A stretch of DNA of 64,000 bases, from the NCBI RefSeq assembly GCF_002288925.2, contig NW_022098058.1:4540949-4604948 (forward strand). The letters run 5' to 3'. Shown here piece after piece: positions 62,823 through 64,000 of this stretch. The notes beneath the pieces were generated by a model. The model was not told the DNA's origin. It saw only the letters and a list, made by a program, of their open reading frames with translations, and did no database searches. The translations under genes were made by a program, and so were the position numbers. The stretch is from Delphinapterus leucas (Eukaryota > Chordata > Mammalia > Artiodactyla > Monodontidae). How positions within the stretch are numbered: the stretch's first letter is position 1; each line of letters begins with the position of its first letter.

Positions 62823-63799
62823 TAATTAATTAAAAAAAATTTTTTTAATGTACTGCTGAAATCTAGATATCCTATGTCTTCAGAATATCCCTACTACTAC
62901 AGTAATCCTATTAAAAAAGGAAATGAGTTTAATCTAGGGTAATTAAACTTAGAAAATCTAATGCCCTAGGAACTAGGGCTTCTTTTGTAAAGTACTTATT
63001 TATGTACTCCTAACCTTTAATAGTAACAATTTAATGCTAAGGAGACTGAAAATTTGTCTATTTTTCGAAGAATTAATAGCAACCAGAAAATACCTTTGTA
63101 CACCTAATTTTAACATTAATAAGAAAACTGGCTTCAGTTCCCCGACAGGGAGCCAAAAAAAACCCTGAAGCATTACAGTTTTACCTTAAGACTCTCAATG
63201 TTTTAAAAACTTTAGAGCAAGTAAATGTTTAAAGTACATATATACACCATATGGTTGCACCCATTTCACTGTACATTTTTTAATTAATTTTAAATTTCTA
63301 TTTATTAATTGGTAGGCTACAGAGATTAATCTCATGTAAATTAAGGTATGCCATTCTCACTTAAGGCAGATTTTGTTTCAGCAAAATAATGTGTAAATTA
63401 AGAATTTACATATAGAATGATATTTATTACATTTAAAAATATTATACTGGACTTAAAAGTGGCTATTTAAAGGAATCGAGAATGCCTGCTTTTGAAAGTA
63501 AAGAATCACCCTACCAAAAGTTATAAGGCTTTGTCTAAATCCAGATTTTCCTATATACTAGTAGTTCCAGTTTAAGTCCAGTAAAATCCCTCATTTAACT
63601 TCTATGAGTACTTTGTAATCAAAGAAAAATAATCAGTTAAGAAATTGCTTTTTAAATCTAATAAACTAGAAAGAGAAAATATGCTAAGTTTGAGACCTGT
63701 GTCTCTGTCCATTTCTGAGTCATAGGAAAATGTGTTACTTTATTTTTAAAATCAATCTATACATGTCTGTACCTGTAAATTCTGAATCTGCTAAAATCT

Positions 63800-63950
63800 A
63801 AAGATCTTGAGAGGTTATCTTGTGAAACAGTCTTATTTTACAGGTGAGGAATAAAAGCTCTTGCATGTTAAATGAATCCCCAAGTTCCTGTCTAGTTGTG
63901 ATAGGGCTGGGACTATAAACCAGGTCTCTTGAGCCTCAGCCTCTGGCTGA
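63800..63950 (-). repeat. MIR-like fragment, antisense
   Basis: TTATTTTACAGGTGAGGAAT and GTGATAGGGCTGGGACTATA fit a diverged reverse MIR. The preceding kilobase shows nothing recognisable. Confidence 0.5.
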
Positions 63951-64000
63951 TATTATTCTCCTCTTTAGAGACAACTGAGGCTCTAGTGGCACTACAGCCT

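Larger units (their letters stand above)
27113..64000 (-). other. TMCC1 upstream intron (continues beyond window)
   Basis: Everything above the large coding exon is intronic to the full-length TMCC1 isoform, whose first coding exons (about 190 residues) are not here. I found none of their characteristic sequence (a polyalanine stretch, SSSTTDAPTSS) in any frame. Stretches in which I recognise nothing are roughly 27113-29100, 30860-31730, 31950-33390, 40230-41830, 44480-45850, 46240-47580, 49090-51760, 56520-57940, 60000-61860 and 62860-63790. Confidence 0.7.

Noticed and set aside
1..64000. CRISPR arrays, bacterial operons, phage or plasmid features
   Set aside because: Spliced exons, mammalian repeats and poly-A signals show a nuclear vertebrate genome; no regularly spaced repeat-spacer pattern is present.

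Overview
This window is a mammalian nuclear chromosome, most likely from a cetacean. It is AT-rich, its coding sequence is split by large introns, and it is dense in LINE-1, L2 and MIR repeats. It also carries several young tRNA-derived SINEs of the CHR type, with intact poly-A tails and target-site duplications. CHR SINEs are shared by Cetacea, hippopotamus and ruminants, and the roughly 195-bp form seen here at least six times is typical of whales and dolphins. There are no bacterial-type genes, operons or CRISPR arrays.

The only protein-coding gene I can support is TMCC1 (transmembrane and coiled-coil domain family 1), on the minus strand. Its 3' half is here in full. A large coding exon lies at 26178-27112, a 136-bp exon at 10840-10975, and the terminal coding part at 8119-8433. 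A 3' UTR of about 3.7 kb follows, down to a poly-A signal at 4444-4449. The three coding segments join in frame, all splice sites are canonical, and together they encode 461 residues: two coiled-coil regions and two C-terminal membrane segments. The first coding exons of the full-length isoform lie beyond 64000. Positions 1-4425 are intergenic sequence downstream of TMCC1.

The stretch 27113-64000 is the intron, or introns, upstream of the large coding exon. It holds two places that look like alternative TMCC1 first exons on the minus strand. One ends at 45859, starts at an ATG at 45921 and sits below a TATA box at 46228-46235. The other ends at 29914, starts at an ATG at 29970 and has a pyrimidine-rich promoter-like region upstream. 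Each has an open frame from its ATG to a donor site, and each ends in phase 0, exactly as needed to join the exon at 27112. If real, they would make short isoforms of about 482 and 480 residues with different N-termini but the same coiled-coil and membrane anchor. This is the most interesting observation in the window.

The rest is repeat landscape: truncated LINE-1 copies in both orientations (the largest at 33406-35441, 54551-56512 and 58757-59975), short and long CHR SINEs, MIR and L2 relics, a MARNA DNA transposon, a probable solo LTR near 43.4-43.8 kb, and several microsatellites. Repeat names come from recognising the sequences and were not checked against a library, so boundaries without a target-site duplication are approximate.
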